From contig NC_079424.1 of NCBI RefSeq assembly GCF_026213295.1, positions 13,814,227 through 13,878,226 of the forward strand: a stretch of DNA of 64,000 bases, written 5' to 3'. Of this stretch, positions 42,331-64,000 are shown in pieces (within the stretch, counting starts at the first letter, position 1; every line of letters starts with the position of its first letter). The notes under the pieces are model-generated. The model saw nothing but the letters and a program-made list of their open reading frames with translations, did no database searches and had not been told where the DNA came from. The position numbers were made by a program, and so were the translations under genes. The stretch is from Gadus chalcogrammus (Eukaryota; Chordata; Actinopteri; Gadiformes; Gadidae).

Positions 42331-42562
42331 AATAGCAATGTTCTTTGTTTCAGGTCATGTCTAATGGGATTGTGTTGGGAATGGGGAGCAATTGGAAGCC
42401 GCAGGTGGTTATGTTGTGTTTTTTTTAGAAGTTTGGACCTTTCCTTTAATTAAATATGTTTTTGGGTTTATGTTTGGACCTATCCTTCAATTGTATCCTT
42501 TGAATTTCAACGTGGGTTTATGAACGTCTAAAACCTTCATCTGAGACATCTGATGACTTTAA

Positions 42563-42854
42563 AGGGCCCGCTATTTGACTACAAGGTGTCTGGGTGATTA
42601 ACGATTGCTATTAGTCCCTTGTTGCCCTGCCCTGTGAATTGGTGACATCACATGTTGGAGTATCCCCCTAGATGTGTGATAGATAGATCAGTCTACCAGC
42701 TATGAGTGGACAACCAGCAACTGGTAGGCGTATCTATCATCATACATCTAAGTGCACGCTACCACTTGTGATGTCACCAAGGCACAGGGCAGATTTCGAA
42801 AAAGCTTGTAAAAAGCCTAATAACACTCACACCTGGTGATAGCATATGGGCCCT
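42563..42854. mobile_element. Decayed TTAA-type MITE, AGGGCCC termini
   Basis: Left TTAA (42559-42562) then AGGGCCC; right end GGGCCCT then TTTA. The interior is an imperfect palindrome (for example GTGACATCACA near 42640 versus TGTGATGTCACC near 42770). Probably an old relative of the AGG-terminated elements in st7l intron 12. Confidence 0.5.
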
Positions 42855-43258
42855 TTTAGTATTTATTTGTTGTGTTTCAGCATTAAACCAAGGTGTATAT
42901 ATTGATCAGAACATCAAAGCCATAGTTTTGGTCGAACTGCATTATGCCTCATTGAGCTAGGTATGAGCTATGTTGTTCAATGTTAGATGCTGTTATGTTT
43001 CTTATGTAAATTCACTGTAAGTCTGAGGATGAGGATCGCTAAGGATTGCTTCATCTATGAAGAGTCCATAATAGTTCATGTTTTCACTGCTCATTGAGAA
43101 AGAACATCCATGGAAACATACATTTGTTGATGGACTCTGATTCTTCTCAGTTCGTTTTCTGCCAGACACAGGCCTTTTGGCCGTCCTCTGCTCATGTGGA
43201 AACAAGTTTCCTGTCTGACGGAGAGTTCTAGCACTAACCTGGATAGCTAAACAGTGTC

Positions 43259-43358
<100 letters not shown>

Positions 43359-43835
43359 CCCTTTGTGCTTCACTTGTGAGAAGAAACCAACTCCTTTTCC
43401 CACCAAAACAGTGAAAATGAAAATGAAATTTGATTTTAAAGTACAAATCCATATCATTAGTCACGCACACCTAAATAATGGTCAAGTAAAATTGATCTGC
43501 CCAAAAAAGTGTGTGTGTGCGTGGTTACCTATATCTTACATCTATAAGACTGTTTTGGGTAACAAATTGGTACTCTTTATGCCCTGTATGAGGTGTACTT
43601 CTTATCATAGTGCCAGCATTTTACCTGCCAGGCTATCTTGGCTGGGCAGGTTGCTAATGTTTCAGAGAGCAGGTCTGCTTGTCCTTTAGTTATGTCATCT
43701 TTGGATATGGAGCCCCTCAGATCCTCATTACATTTGACCCTGTCTTTGTTTACCACGGGACAAGCAATGGATACTACGGTGACAACTCTATAACAAATTG
43801 CTTGTGAGACAGCAGGTGATGGCAGTGTTAACAGC

Positions 43836-43975
<140 letters not shown>

Positions 43976-44694
43976 GGCACAAGGAAGCTCCAGCTGTGAT
44001 ATTTATGGAACTCTGTACTAAACATCCAGTGTCCTATTCAGGGACCATCTTATGGTCAAGGCTAAGTTTGGAAATGGAGAAGGGGAGGCAGGGGTTAAGA
44101 AGTTTATGATGTCATTGTGTGTGTGTACATTTGCGTGTGCAATGAGGCGTATGCATGTATGTTTGTCGGTGGGAGAGAGAGAGACAGTACAGTAAGATTA
44201 GGACACAAGAAGACAACCGCCAAGTAATATGTGAAGCACGTTAGACTGGATCACCCAAAGAGTCTAGTGAGCTATCTGGTGTGTTACTTTGTTTTTAATA
44301 ACTTTTCTATTCATCATAAAGAAAAGCAGATGTTGGTTTGAGAGGGTGACAATAGTATTTTAGGTTAATTGCCATTTTAATTTACACCATGTTAATTGTT
44401 ACCATGTTAATTTCTGCAGTTTAATTGTTATTAGTTGAATGGGTACCTTATTACGATTCATAAATCGCGACAGGTTTTGTCCCTTCTACAGAACCAAAAT
44501 TATGATCCCTGCATTGCACAACCTTAAACATGGCTTTGGCGACCTTGGAATGACTCTTGATTAATCCCCAAACCCACTTTACCAGACTACTTACCCCTTC
44601 ACGCTGTGTGTAAATAGACTTAGAAGGCTCAGCTTTTCTGACAAATGTAAATTATAGTGTTGATAGTTTCCTAAAACAAGTGATTGGGAAGAGT

Positions 44695-44735
44695 TTTTCG
44701 ATGCTTTGGACAAAAAACGTCAGCTAAATTAATTT
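44695..44735 (+). mobile_element. SINE 3' tail remnant
   Basis: GCTTTGGACAAAAAACGTCA then GCTAAAT closely resembles the shared 3' tail of fish V-type SINEs. The head is not recognisable. Confidence 0.4.
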
Positions 44736-45009
44736 CATGCAATGTAGAAAAATTAGGAGACTCTAAATAGCGTTGAAAGAACTACATTTTAATCGGTAGT
44801 AGCTGGTATTTGGTAACTTGCCCTGGACCGATTTGGTTACAACTTTGCTTCAATTGTGATCCTTTATTTCCAATGTGGGGTGGAATGTTAATCAGGTTAA
44901 TAGAGCAGAGAAGGTGAACACTAAACGGCTACTTCTCTTCCTAGCAGTCAAAGTGAGCTCTAAAAACAGTCAGGTGCTCTTGGCTGTCCTCCAAAACAGA
45001 CCACCTGGC

Positions 45010-45189
<180 letters not shown>

Positions 45190-46099
45190 ATGTGATGAAT
45201 CATTTACTGAGATCGTAATTCATAAACTACTAATCTTGTATTTATGATGAGGCATGTGACATGGAAAATAGTTATTAGAATAGCTTTATTAATCCTTTGT
45301 TTTGAAAAGGGATAAAATGAAACTGTCTGCAAATAGGCAACATGCACAATAAATACCTTAAGATTTGCTACTACATTTTAAACACATTATTTGTTTATGT
45401 CTGACTACCTGCATTTATATAACACACTGACCTCTAGAGGACACTTGTTGTACATACATTGCAAGAGCCCTGGTCAAAATACAAGTACGATTTTTTTTTG
45501 TAACAGACCGCTCTCTTGTTACGGTTATTGGGACTTTTGTATTGGCAGTTAATTGCCTATTACACAAATGATGGAGCCTTTCCTTTGGAGCGGCATGTAG
45601 TTACCAGTTGGTTGCTGGTTTAATAGGTCCATGGGTTTAACTCAGTGGGATGTAGGTTGGTCGGTGTTAACTGCAGAGGTCCTGCACTTTGGTTGATCCT
45701 GCAAACGGAATTATTCAATGCACTACATCTTGGTGTTGAGGGGAGATGTGGAAAAGCTTTGATTTAAAACCAAATCTTACAATGTGCTTAGGAATGCTTG
45801 CATGAATTGGCTGCTTAGTCCTCTTATGTTTCAACCAATTGACCTTTTCACTAGCCAGTGATGTTATGAAATTCTTTCTACATGTAAAATGTCACTTGCA
45901 CTAATCCCATGTTCATTGTTGTCAGGCCCCTTGACGTCTTCTCGTATGCTTTATTAGACTCACCACCAGTCCCAATTCATGAATTGTGCTCGACCAGTGT
46001 TCTTTCATTTTTTGGTCTTTTTGTTTTCATGAATAACTCTCAGGTGATCTCTGCACTTGGCACTCTTTCCCTAAAGCACTCTCTGTGAACCATTATTCA

Positions 46100-47042
46100 T
46101 GGTTCACAGAGTTTTTATTCATCTTTTTTTTTCACTTGAAAATAACAGATGATAAACATTGAATTGTACTTGAACTATAAAATAATGTGGTTACGTCACG
46201 TAGTTTAATGCATTTTATCATAAAATACAGGTCTTTGAAATGTAAGCATTTTAATTTGGAGTAATAATAACAAGAACTCAACTGAATGTATTAAGTACAG
46301 ATATGTGACTACTCAATGTTTAATCTATATATACAAAAAAAAGTGTACATTTAATCTGGTCAATATACATTCGTTTTTAGATGATATTGTCCATTTTCAT
46401 ATTGCTTAGGATAGTAATTTAAACATAAAAATAAAACAACTTCTAGGCCAACTGATGATCGTAACCCCCTCAAATGAATTAATAAAGTGGCAATCTTCAA
46501 GATTTGTTTAATTCTCTTTGGCAAACCCTTGGTGATAAGCAGGAATTGTTCCCGTAGATCCCAACGATGTTGTGACCGGCACCCAGTTCCTAACATTCAT
46601 ATACTGCAAATGCAAGGGCTTTTCTCAGTCACCATCCTTTTTCCTGAAGCGGCGATATATAGTGACATTATTTAAAAGAAAATCTTTGAGATTGCCACTT
46701 TAATGCCAGAAATGTGTTTAATATACATTTAAAAACATAGCGTGACCAGCATATTGGAATATATGGGAAATAATATGAAAAGTACCCCTCATACTCGTAA
46801 TAGTGCATTTGATTATAAAAATAAAATAAATATAATTACATGGATTTATCTGAGTTATTTCCTTGATCATCAAGGCTGAAGCCACAAATTCCATCATGGC
46901 ATCATGTGATCCTGCGGCACAGCAAAGAGACGTGAAATGATTGGTCATCTAATTTAGCTATAACAGCTGTACTTTCAGAAGCCCGTTGAGCCAGCAGCCG
47001 CTGCGTTTGGGTGAACCGGTTCAGCTAGCCGCTCCGCTCGGT
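46100..47042 (-). other. cttnbp2nl: Probable cttnbp2nl 3' UTR
   Basis: AT-rich with no ORF of note. Minus-strand ATTAAA at 46350-46355 and AATAAA (plus TTTATT) at 46114-46119 are candidate poly(A) signals. Confidence 0.4.
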
Positions 47043-56124
<9,082 letters not shown>

Positions 56125-56661
56125 GGGCTCCTTCACAAGGAGAGAAGAGTAATACCATGTTTAAATTCATGTTCTGTAGATGCAAACCCTGGTTGATATC
56201 CTTATGATTTGGTTGTGTTATTATGCTGATGGACGATGGAAAGGGATGTCTGATGTTTGTCTGACTTTCAGCAGTCCAAAGCGATAATTGGGTTTGGGTT
56301 GCTAATAATTTTAAACACATTGGACTTCTCTGCTTTTAATCAGGAGAACATTCACAAGCTGGAATCACAGACACACACACATACCAGACCAATGCCCATT
56401 ACAGTAAAGATTATAGTAGGCATCAAGCACGTACTAAATTAAAAAATTCTGCCACCGGGACGTATTCATTGTAATGTAATTCAAGAATGACGTAATGCAT
56501 GGCCTAACACACGACGGCCATCTAATGATATTACCTAAAAACCAAAGTCCCCCTCCTTAACAAAAACACATTATGTGCTCTTACGGTCACCGTAGAGGCC
56601 TACATAAACATTATTCATCTCTGACGTACGTCAGAGGAGGGAGTCATCCAGCGAGGCTAGA

Positions 56662-56664
<3 letters not shown>

Positions 56665-56750
<86 letters not shown>

Positions 56751-56783
56751 GCGTGTACGTGTGTGTGTGTGTGTGTGTGTGTG
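56665..56783. repeat. (GT)n right of cttnbp2nl coding exon 1
   Basis: About 119 bp; CGTGTACGT interruption near 56746. Confidence 0.95.
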
Positions 56784-58018
56784 CCATTTAGCCACTGACT
56801 CATCCTGTGATTCTTGAGAACAAATTCAATTACAATATAGATGCACACACAAGATGTCCTATTCCAAACGTTCTGCCGTTGCTCTTCGCCGCTGTGCGTG
56901 AACTGAGAGCACCACAGCTCCCACCGTGACAGATGTGGTCTCTGGGTTGGCCTTATGTAACATGACATTTTTCTAAACATATGGTACGGTCGTTTGTGGA
57001 GTGCACAGTCCCTGCCACCCTCCTTCATAGAAAAGGGCAGTTGGAACGCAAATAGGGCACTTTCCAGACCTCCAGCGGACAACCAGATGATGACTGCACA
57101 TCAACAAATGTCGGGCACTCGTTGAAACGATATACCAGCTGTTAACGGTATCAAGTTGAAAGCTCCCTGATACTGGGAGTTAAGGACGATGTATCTGTTG
57201 ACTCCTGGTGAGTCAACAGATCATTTCTGAGGCAATCGAATTGGTGCAGGACTGCTTGCTTAAGAAAGCATTCACAAATTGACCATGCATAGATATTAGA
57301 CTCATCCCCTTTCTATCATTTTTAGTTCATGTGTCGCGTGCAACAAGTCTCCGTTCCACTGGTGATGCCCGCTATGCTTTAAGCATCCTGTGGTCAATAC
57401 AACTTTCCACATCATGGACTCATCAGTAGATGGAGGGGGCCGGCTTGAGGGGGGGGGGGGAATTGGTTACATAATGACAGACGAAGCTGCGGTCCCTTTC
57501 ATATGGGCTTGAGAAGCTTCTGTACCTTATTTTTTTTTACTTGAGAAAATTTGAATGCAAAAAATGTATTCCCAGGATTTTGTTTTTCATTCCCAGTGGC
57601 CACTGGATGCTGAACCTTAGAGGCGATTGAACGGTTGAACTCGGCAGCCGTTGAGCAGTTTAAATCTATTTATTCTCGTTTACGTTTTGTTATGGTTTCG
57701 GCAAGACATTTAAAAAAAGGAACCTGGGGACAGGGAGCATAAGCAGGTAAGGAAGATTGGATTAGAGCCACATGAAATGCTTCTCGCTTAGAAATCCCTG
57801 GCTCTCGTTCCCAGGCTGAAGTTAAACTGCACACAGCCTAATCCGTACAGAGACACTTAGCGCCCCATAGAGAGAGAGTAAACAGCCTTTTTGCCGGAAC
57901 TCTTGGTCTGTGGGTTAACCACACGGGTAGAATGCTAATTATAAATACAGCATACACATTAACCTTGGTAAGATTTTACAGGCTTGTTGCTAATTTCACA
58001 GGCCTCTGTAATCACTAT

Positions 58019-58163
<145 letters not shown>

Positions 58164-59424
58164 TTATGGGTTTTTAAAGAACCCATTGTCCCTTATTGGA
58201 CAGGCTACAATTTATCATCATCTTGCTTGATCATTGTTTTATATATAGACTATATATAATATAGTTGTATGTTAACCCTCAAAATATAATGTTTTTAAAG
58301 CAAACAGCAAGCAACAGCATGGGAAATCCAAATATTCCCATACATTCCTTCGGCGCTCATTCGATGACGAAAGCCCTGCGTCTCCATAATCCGTGCTTGT
58401 TTTAAGCCTAGTCAGCCATGTGCCTGTGACTACAGCCAATTGCAAACTCATTAAAGCACTGTGCAATCTTCACTGCATCCACAGATCATCTGTTCTCTCC
58501 ATGGCCCCTCAGGATGCAAGCGGTGTTGAATGTAAATCTGTTTCTACCCCCCAACTAATAGCACATGTGTTGCACTGTGTAAAGTAGAACGTTGTTGTCG
58601 ATGTATCCCATCCGTCCTTGTTGATGTGAGGTTTATAATGTTCCTACGCCATTATTGTTGCGTAACTACACTGTCGCTGAAGTGTGGTACGCTAAAAGTT
58701 GATTAACTAAATCCCACTTAAAACAATAAGCCTGTGTAGGCCTATTAGTCGCAGTTAATACCATATAGTTAGGCAGATTAAAAGTGCATTGAGTTAAGAG
58801 TACTGAAATAGCCTAGCCTGCTATCTTGTGTCACTTCCCATTTGTCTTGATTATCAAAAATACCTATTGTACGAGTTGGTAAGTCACAATATCCATCTTC
58901 GTCAGATTTTGTCACATGCTACCGGGTCAGGCACCCACGGGTGGTTCGCTCAATATGTGAGACAGACGCACTTCCTCTCATGTTAATAATAGCCCAGAGA
59001 GGATGAATATCTGTATTGTTGCCTCTGTTGGATGGACTCATTCTCAGAGAAGCTTGTTGAGGGGAAAAAGCAACAATAATAAACCCGGCTGTATGAAGTT
59101 CGTAGGACCAAATGCCAATACACGCATTATACATCACCTACTGCGCAACGCAGGATCAGATTACCTTTACTCTTTAACGTTAGTCTTTATTCGTAAAAAA
59201 AAAATAATCTATGGGAGAACGAATTGTCATTTGAAGTCTGATCACAACAGGCCAATGTTAGGAAGTCGAGCTTGGAGGAGCTGAGTCCAGTATTGATCGC
59301 TTTGTTTGGCATCTACTCTTGGACCATAGAGTGCAGCAAGAGTCGAAGTTACACTTTATTACATATTGTACGATCTAGAGAAGGACTGTGCGTGATCAAA
59401 TATGAATAAAAAAAATCTGCATAC

Positions 59425-59540
59425 CTTCATATGTCTCTCTGACGTCTTAATAAACACCAGCATGAACTTTTCGCCTCTAAGTTACTTTTCACTTGATTTT
59501 CCTAGGTCCCGACACAGCGGAACAACTGTCCTGGTTCACT
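59425..59540 (-). other. cttnbp2nl: Possible cttnbp2nl 5' exon (right end approximate)
   Basis: Minus-strand segment ending ATATGAAG before a donor-like GTATGC. A GC box lies upstream at 59621-59628, and CCAAT motifs at 59563 and 59594 in the plus orientation. Joined to the acceptor at 56131, ATG-AAG would read in frame into GAG-CCC-ATG. Inferred from signals only. Confidence 0.28.
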
Positions 59541-59554
59541 TTGTTTTTGACACT

Positions 59555-59640
59555 CGAAGCAACCAATAGTCGACATGTATTCGAGAGCACTGGCCAATTA
59601 AATCACTCTCCGACGAAACAGGGCGGGGAATGATCGTCCT
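59555..59640 (-). promoter_or_regulatory. Candidate cttnbp2nl promoter (GC box plus two CCAAT boxes)
   Basis: GGGCGGGG at 59621 and CCAAT at 59563 and 59594, both inverted relative to the minus-strand gene, lie within 70 bp in otherwise AT-rich DNA. Confidence 0.28.
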
Positions 59641-59972
59641 GTCTTGGATGTTGTTGGAATTTCTTTGTTAAGAATACGCTTGTGTGCCGAATAGTTGTTT
59701 GCTATCAAAGTTAAACACTTTCCTGAGTATAAAAGTGTATAAATGAACAGGGCTAGGAGTATGTTATTTCGTAAGGGACGGTAGATTACAGAATTCCACT
59801 ATAACAAACTCAAACTAAATTCACACTGATTTATGTGGAATAAAACATAAGAAATTAATAATAACACATTTCATAATCGTTATTTATTACTGTTGCGTAG
59901 ACACCTAAAACTGGTTTACTTTGCGGGGAATTAAGAATATTTTGTATCCTTGGTCGTAATTCTTGTTATCTG

Positions 59973-59987
59973 CCAACAGAGGGCAGC
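59973..59987 (+). promoter_or_regulatory. CTCF-like motif
   Basis: CCAACAGAGGGCAGC differs from the CTCF core consensus at one position. It lies between the putative cttnbp2nl promoter and the right intergenic region. Occupancy unknown. Confidence 0.3.
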
Positions 59988-60295
59988 GTTTAAACAAGTC
60001 AAAGCAAGTTTATTTGAGACTTTACTTTGTTTGCGCCAACTTAAAGGAAAACGTGGTGGGCTTATATAATCGTTTGATTCACCTCATTTCAAATCATAAG
60101 GTGAATAAACTTAATATTTCTCAAAAGCCTACCAAGAAAACAAAGAGTGCCATCCTCCGTTTTGACATTTATGCGGACGAATAGGTCCCACGTTTTCCCA
60201 AGCAGCAGCAGAGGCGGGGGGCCAAATCTCATAATTGTAAGAGAGGAGCCAGGGAAGTGTGCAATAGCCTTGGCTCTGATAGGAAGGGGAGGGAG

Positions 60296-60451
<156 letters not shown>

Positions 60452-61209
60452 TACCTCTTCAGCTCTATTATAGACAGTCTCTATTTCAGGAACTTCAATT
60501 AAGCCGCTCTGCTTTCCTCTGCCTGTGTGTGAGTAGGCTAGGTACCATCGTTGGCCTTGGAACATGCGTGCGTCATCCAACCCCAGAATGAGTTTGATTG
60601 TTGTTTCAAGTAACTCCAGATTTGGCCCTAATTAAGAAACATATGTTTTATTGAGACCATACATGTTTATTAAATGATTGATGGTACAACATTTTTGACC
60701 TGTTTCATTTTTTACTATGTTTTTCCTGCATGAAAGGGTTAAAGTGCTTATGCATATCTTCAAACGCACAAAGAGGTTCAGGAGAAAGACTCAGGAGATA
60801 ACATTCTACAGTATCAGAATTTCAAAAAGAATTACCAACTTATCAAATATTAACGTTTCCCTTTCCCAAATTGACCCATTCACCGACTACAGTTGTTTGT
60901 TTCGGACTTACTTGTACTGTCGCAACCGGTGGACTAGAAGAAATCGTCTCTTATATATAGCCAATTTGCTTTTATTTAAGAGCTTATTCTTTAAATATAC
61001 CCAACACACATGCCCCATTGCACTTGTGAACAATTTCTGTGGCGGCTTCACAAATAGAATAACCTTGGTTGGATTTCCCAGTGTGGTCCAGATGGAGTTT
61101 AACCACGTTTTACTCTCTTTCTTGTGTCGTTTTCTTCCTCTGGGCACAAGCTTGTTTTCACCCACCTGACATGCAGGTTAGACTAATTGGACACCCTTAA
61201 ATGGCTCAA

Positions 61210-61211
<2 letters not shown>

Positions 61212-61272
<61 letters not shown>
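61212..61272. repeat. (GT)n/(GTGC)n microsatellite
   Basis: GT run passing into CGTG repeats. Confidence 0.9.
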
Positions 61273-61275
<3 letters not shown>

Positions 61276-61573
61276 GTGTGGGTGTGTCTGTGGGTGTGTG
61301 TGTCTATGTGTGCGTCTCTCTGTGTGTACATGTCTGTGTGTTTGCATGTGTTTCCCTTGTGTGTGAGTGTATGTGTCATCCTCTCTCCTTCCCCTCTCTC
61401 AGACTGGGACCCAATTAGTGTTCCTGTCCCTGCCTTGGTCCTCTAGTACGCATGGCGGTGAGCACCCGGCATTATGCGGCTACCAGAGAATATTTCATCT
61501 CTCCTTCACACCTGCGGCTCAGCAGGAGCAGCCAGAGTGTAAGTGTCAATGACACACCAACGTCACCACTACA

Positions 61574-61574
<1 letters not shown>

Positions 61575-61656
<82 letters not shown>
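61575..61656. repeat. (CA)n microsatellite
   Basis: About 82 bp. Confidence 0.95.
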
Positions 61657-61657
<1 letters not shown>

Positions 61658-61964
61658 CCACACAGAGACACACAAAAACACGTACACACACACTTACATG
61701 CAATAAGGAGTGCATGCAAAAGCAGTTGGTGAATATAGCATCCCTGGGTTTCGGGGGGAGAGCCGATGCTGATCTAGGACCTAATCTGAGGCAGCTATCA
61801 GCATCTGTTGCCTCTGCTTCCCATGCAGATCATTTCGGTGGACTTTTACTTATTCATCTATTGCTCCATATGTGTCGCTTTCCAGAGCCGAGTCCCCGCA
61901 CACAGGGTAGGGGGCTTGGGGGGGATGAAAACCTCCCACGAGTCAGTCTGTGAGTCTGCCTGCT

Positions 61965-61975
61965 TACACACACAG

Positions 61976-62062
<87 letters not shown>

Positions 62063-62095
62063 GACACATACCCCCCATTTCCCCCCCCCCCCCCC
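61965..62095. repeat. (CA)n followed by C tracts
   Basis: About 100 bp CA with few variants, then C runs at 62071-62076 and 62081-62095. Confidence 0.9.
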
Positions 62096-64000
62096 ATTTT
62101 CTGCTGCCACTGTTGCTCTCATCACAAACGGTGAGTAGTGTTGGAGCCGTGAAGGAGTTTCCTCATAGGAAGGACATTGATTGGTTTCGCCATTGGTCGT
62201 GTGAAATGCAAATTAGAAAAATAAAATGTCCGACCTTGGAATGGCACAGATGAACCGTTCACAATCACAAGAGTGTCCCCAAAGGAGGAGCCGTTATGTC
62301 CGTAACCATGGCGCTCATTTGCTATCACAAATCGACAGGTTGAATTTGCTGAGTGGGATTTAATCCAGACCACCACCTTTCTGTTTGAAGAAAGGGAAAT
62401 GGTTTGGTGCTTTTGGTTTAGGCCTGTTTTGGGTGTCCTCAACGGCGTTGAAGTCCTGAAGCGTTGAACCGGAGTTGGATTATATTGTTGGTGAGGCTGA
62501 ATGTGATCTTCAGTTGAATCTGCTCTTCCGTGAGTTACGCCGGCAAGGATGCAAGTAATCGTATATAACCGCTGTCATAGACCGATGAGATGACAAGCGA
62601 AGACAAACGACGGCGAACTTGGACTTGACCCGTCGATTTTACAGACAAAATGGAGCCAATGACAAATCACAGGTCTAAAGGAGCGTGGAGAAAACGGAGA
62701 CAGTGTCCGAGCTGTTTTGATAGGATTTGTCGGCCGCAGAGGTGACATTTGAACTCCAACTGAGTATTTGTCCTTCTCCAGCACGCTGACCTAGTGAATT
62801 CCTCCTGTTCAATGAGACGAATAAACCGCCTCAATCAATTTGGATATTTTTTGTGTTTTTGCGATTTATAAATATAACTCTGGAGGACAATTGTTTCGGT
62901 GTGGACCCGGTCTTAACAGGTTTGGCTTCAGCACAGTGTGGGAAAGGGAGGCTGGTTTGGTAAGCTAGTGGCATGGGGGGGAGCCAGACAGAGCGATGCA
63001 GCAATGTTAGCCAGGGAATTGGCTGATGGCTAAAGTCTTTGTCAATCGCCATCTAAAATAGCAAATAGCTATCTAGAATATCCTTCTTCCAGAGAATATT
63101 TATTTAATGTCCAAAATAACATTAATAATTGATCATAAATGCTACATTTGTTATATATTGAAATATTATTACGTTACAATGCATTTTATTTTTATATATT
63201 TCTAACATGATCAAATATATAAATGGTACTCCTTCAGAAAACCATGAAAAGCAGTAGTTGCGTTTATTGTGTTGCCGTTTAATTATAGCCTAAATATGAA
63301 TCACAGACCAACACACAGACTGGCACAAAACAGACTTTGCCTATAAGTGATCATGATTTAATTGTGTTAATTTTGTTCTTGTAGACATATAGACTGGTTT
63401 GTCATTATCCAAACCAAATTACTAATCAATCTTGCAACAAATGGGTAGCGTGTTTTGAAACAAACTAACATGCCACAATCATCAATAAGACCAACACAAA
63501 TAAAAGGGGACCATAATAATAGTCAGTTGCATTGTGTCAAGCTGCGCCTTAGTGTTACATATTGTGATACATGTTGTGTGAAAAGCGTTGTTTCAGTAAA
63601 CAATGATGTGCTACCCAGCCAGCATCTGCATATCAGCAGTCGGATTAAAGCCGTCATGCCCAGGCAGACATCCAGGTTGAAAAAGCAACAGAAAAACAAA
63701 ATTACGATATGAATGATAATTTAATCTTATAATTGCTCTTCAACAAGTCAAATTTCACGTTTCTGCCTCGCTCAAAGATATGTGGTGTGAATGTTAATTT
63801 TTATTTTTTGGGCCAATTAAAAGCACAACAGTTTTCCCAGTTAAAATACATTAGTACAGTATCAATACATTCTCTCCACACTGTGTCGAACGAACCCAGT
63901 TCTCCCATGAATAATATAATTATGGCTCCAGTTTCCCCTGGTTGAAACCTGAGCCATGAATATTCAGCAGCATTTCATTCACATTGCATAGCACAGAGTA

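Noticed and set aside
46081..46125. Rho-independent-style terminator (hairpin plus T run)
   Set aside because: Prokaryotic signal type in a vertebrate window; kept only as a structural observation.
60717..61169. 150-codon plus frame and its 85-codon minus partner
   Set aside because: No family resemblance, no splice or neighbour support; composition consistent with chance in AT-rich DNA.

Overview
This window is vertebrate, almost certainly teleost, nuclear DNA. Genes are split into short GT-AG exons separated by introns full of microsatellites and small DNA transposons. Three protein-coding genes can be read exon by exon: st7l (ST7-like, + strand, 15 coding exons, 8395-27722, 539 residues), wnt2b (Wnt ligand, - strand, 5 coding exons, 32420-41083, 384 residues) and cttnbp2nl (CTTNBP2 N-terminal-like, - strand, 6 coding exons, 47043-56124, 579 residues). 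Exon phases add up without a frameshift in all three. The trio, its order and its relative orientations match the ST7L-WNT2B-CTTNBP2NL neighbourhood of human chromosome 1p13 as I recall it, read from the opposite strand. This favours the ST7L/WNT2B/CTTNBP2NL paralogs over ST7/WNT2/CTTNBP2, and residue-level comparison agrees.

Layout. 1-8300 is left intergenic DNA with no recognisable gene. 8395-27722 is st7l, with a compact 5' half (exons 1-11 in 4.5 kb) and two large repeat-filled introns (11 and 12). About 27723-29400 is its 3' UTR, with a good poly(A) signal. 29400-32419 lies between the convergent st7l and wnt2b ends. 32420-41083 is wnt2b, followed by a CpG-rich probable promoter near 41400-41560. 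41560-46980 is intergenic DNA with a decayed TTAA-flanked MITE and several microsatellites. 47043-56124 is cttnbp2nl, with a possible noncoding first exon near 59425 and a GC-box/CCAAT promoter candidate behind it. 60-64 kb is intergenic.

The genes probably do not form a pathway unit. Wnt2b is a secreted lipid-modified signal. ST7L is a multi-pass membrane protein of unclear biochemical role. CTTNBP2NL is a coiled-coil STRIPAK/PP2A-associated cytoskeletal adaptor. Their linkage is conserved synteny.

The dominant non-genic feature is an extreme load of long dinucleotide arrays: about 25, totalling roughly 2.7 kb by hand count, mostly AC/GT. Several sit directly against splice sites. This load is reminiscent of gadiform (cod-like) genomes, but that species guess is an inference. 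I found no CRISPR, prokaryotic, viral or toxin content, and nothing I would call a new multigene system. The best leads are the splice-site-adjacent repeats (especially the GTGAGT-rich array after wnt2b exon 2), a family of TTAA-flanked MITEs with AGG termini, and the unresolved cttnbp2nl start.
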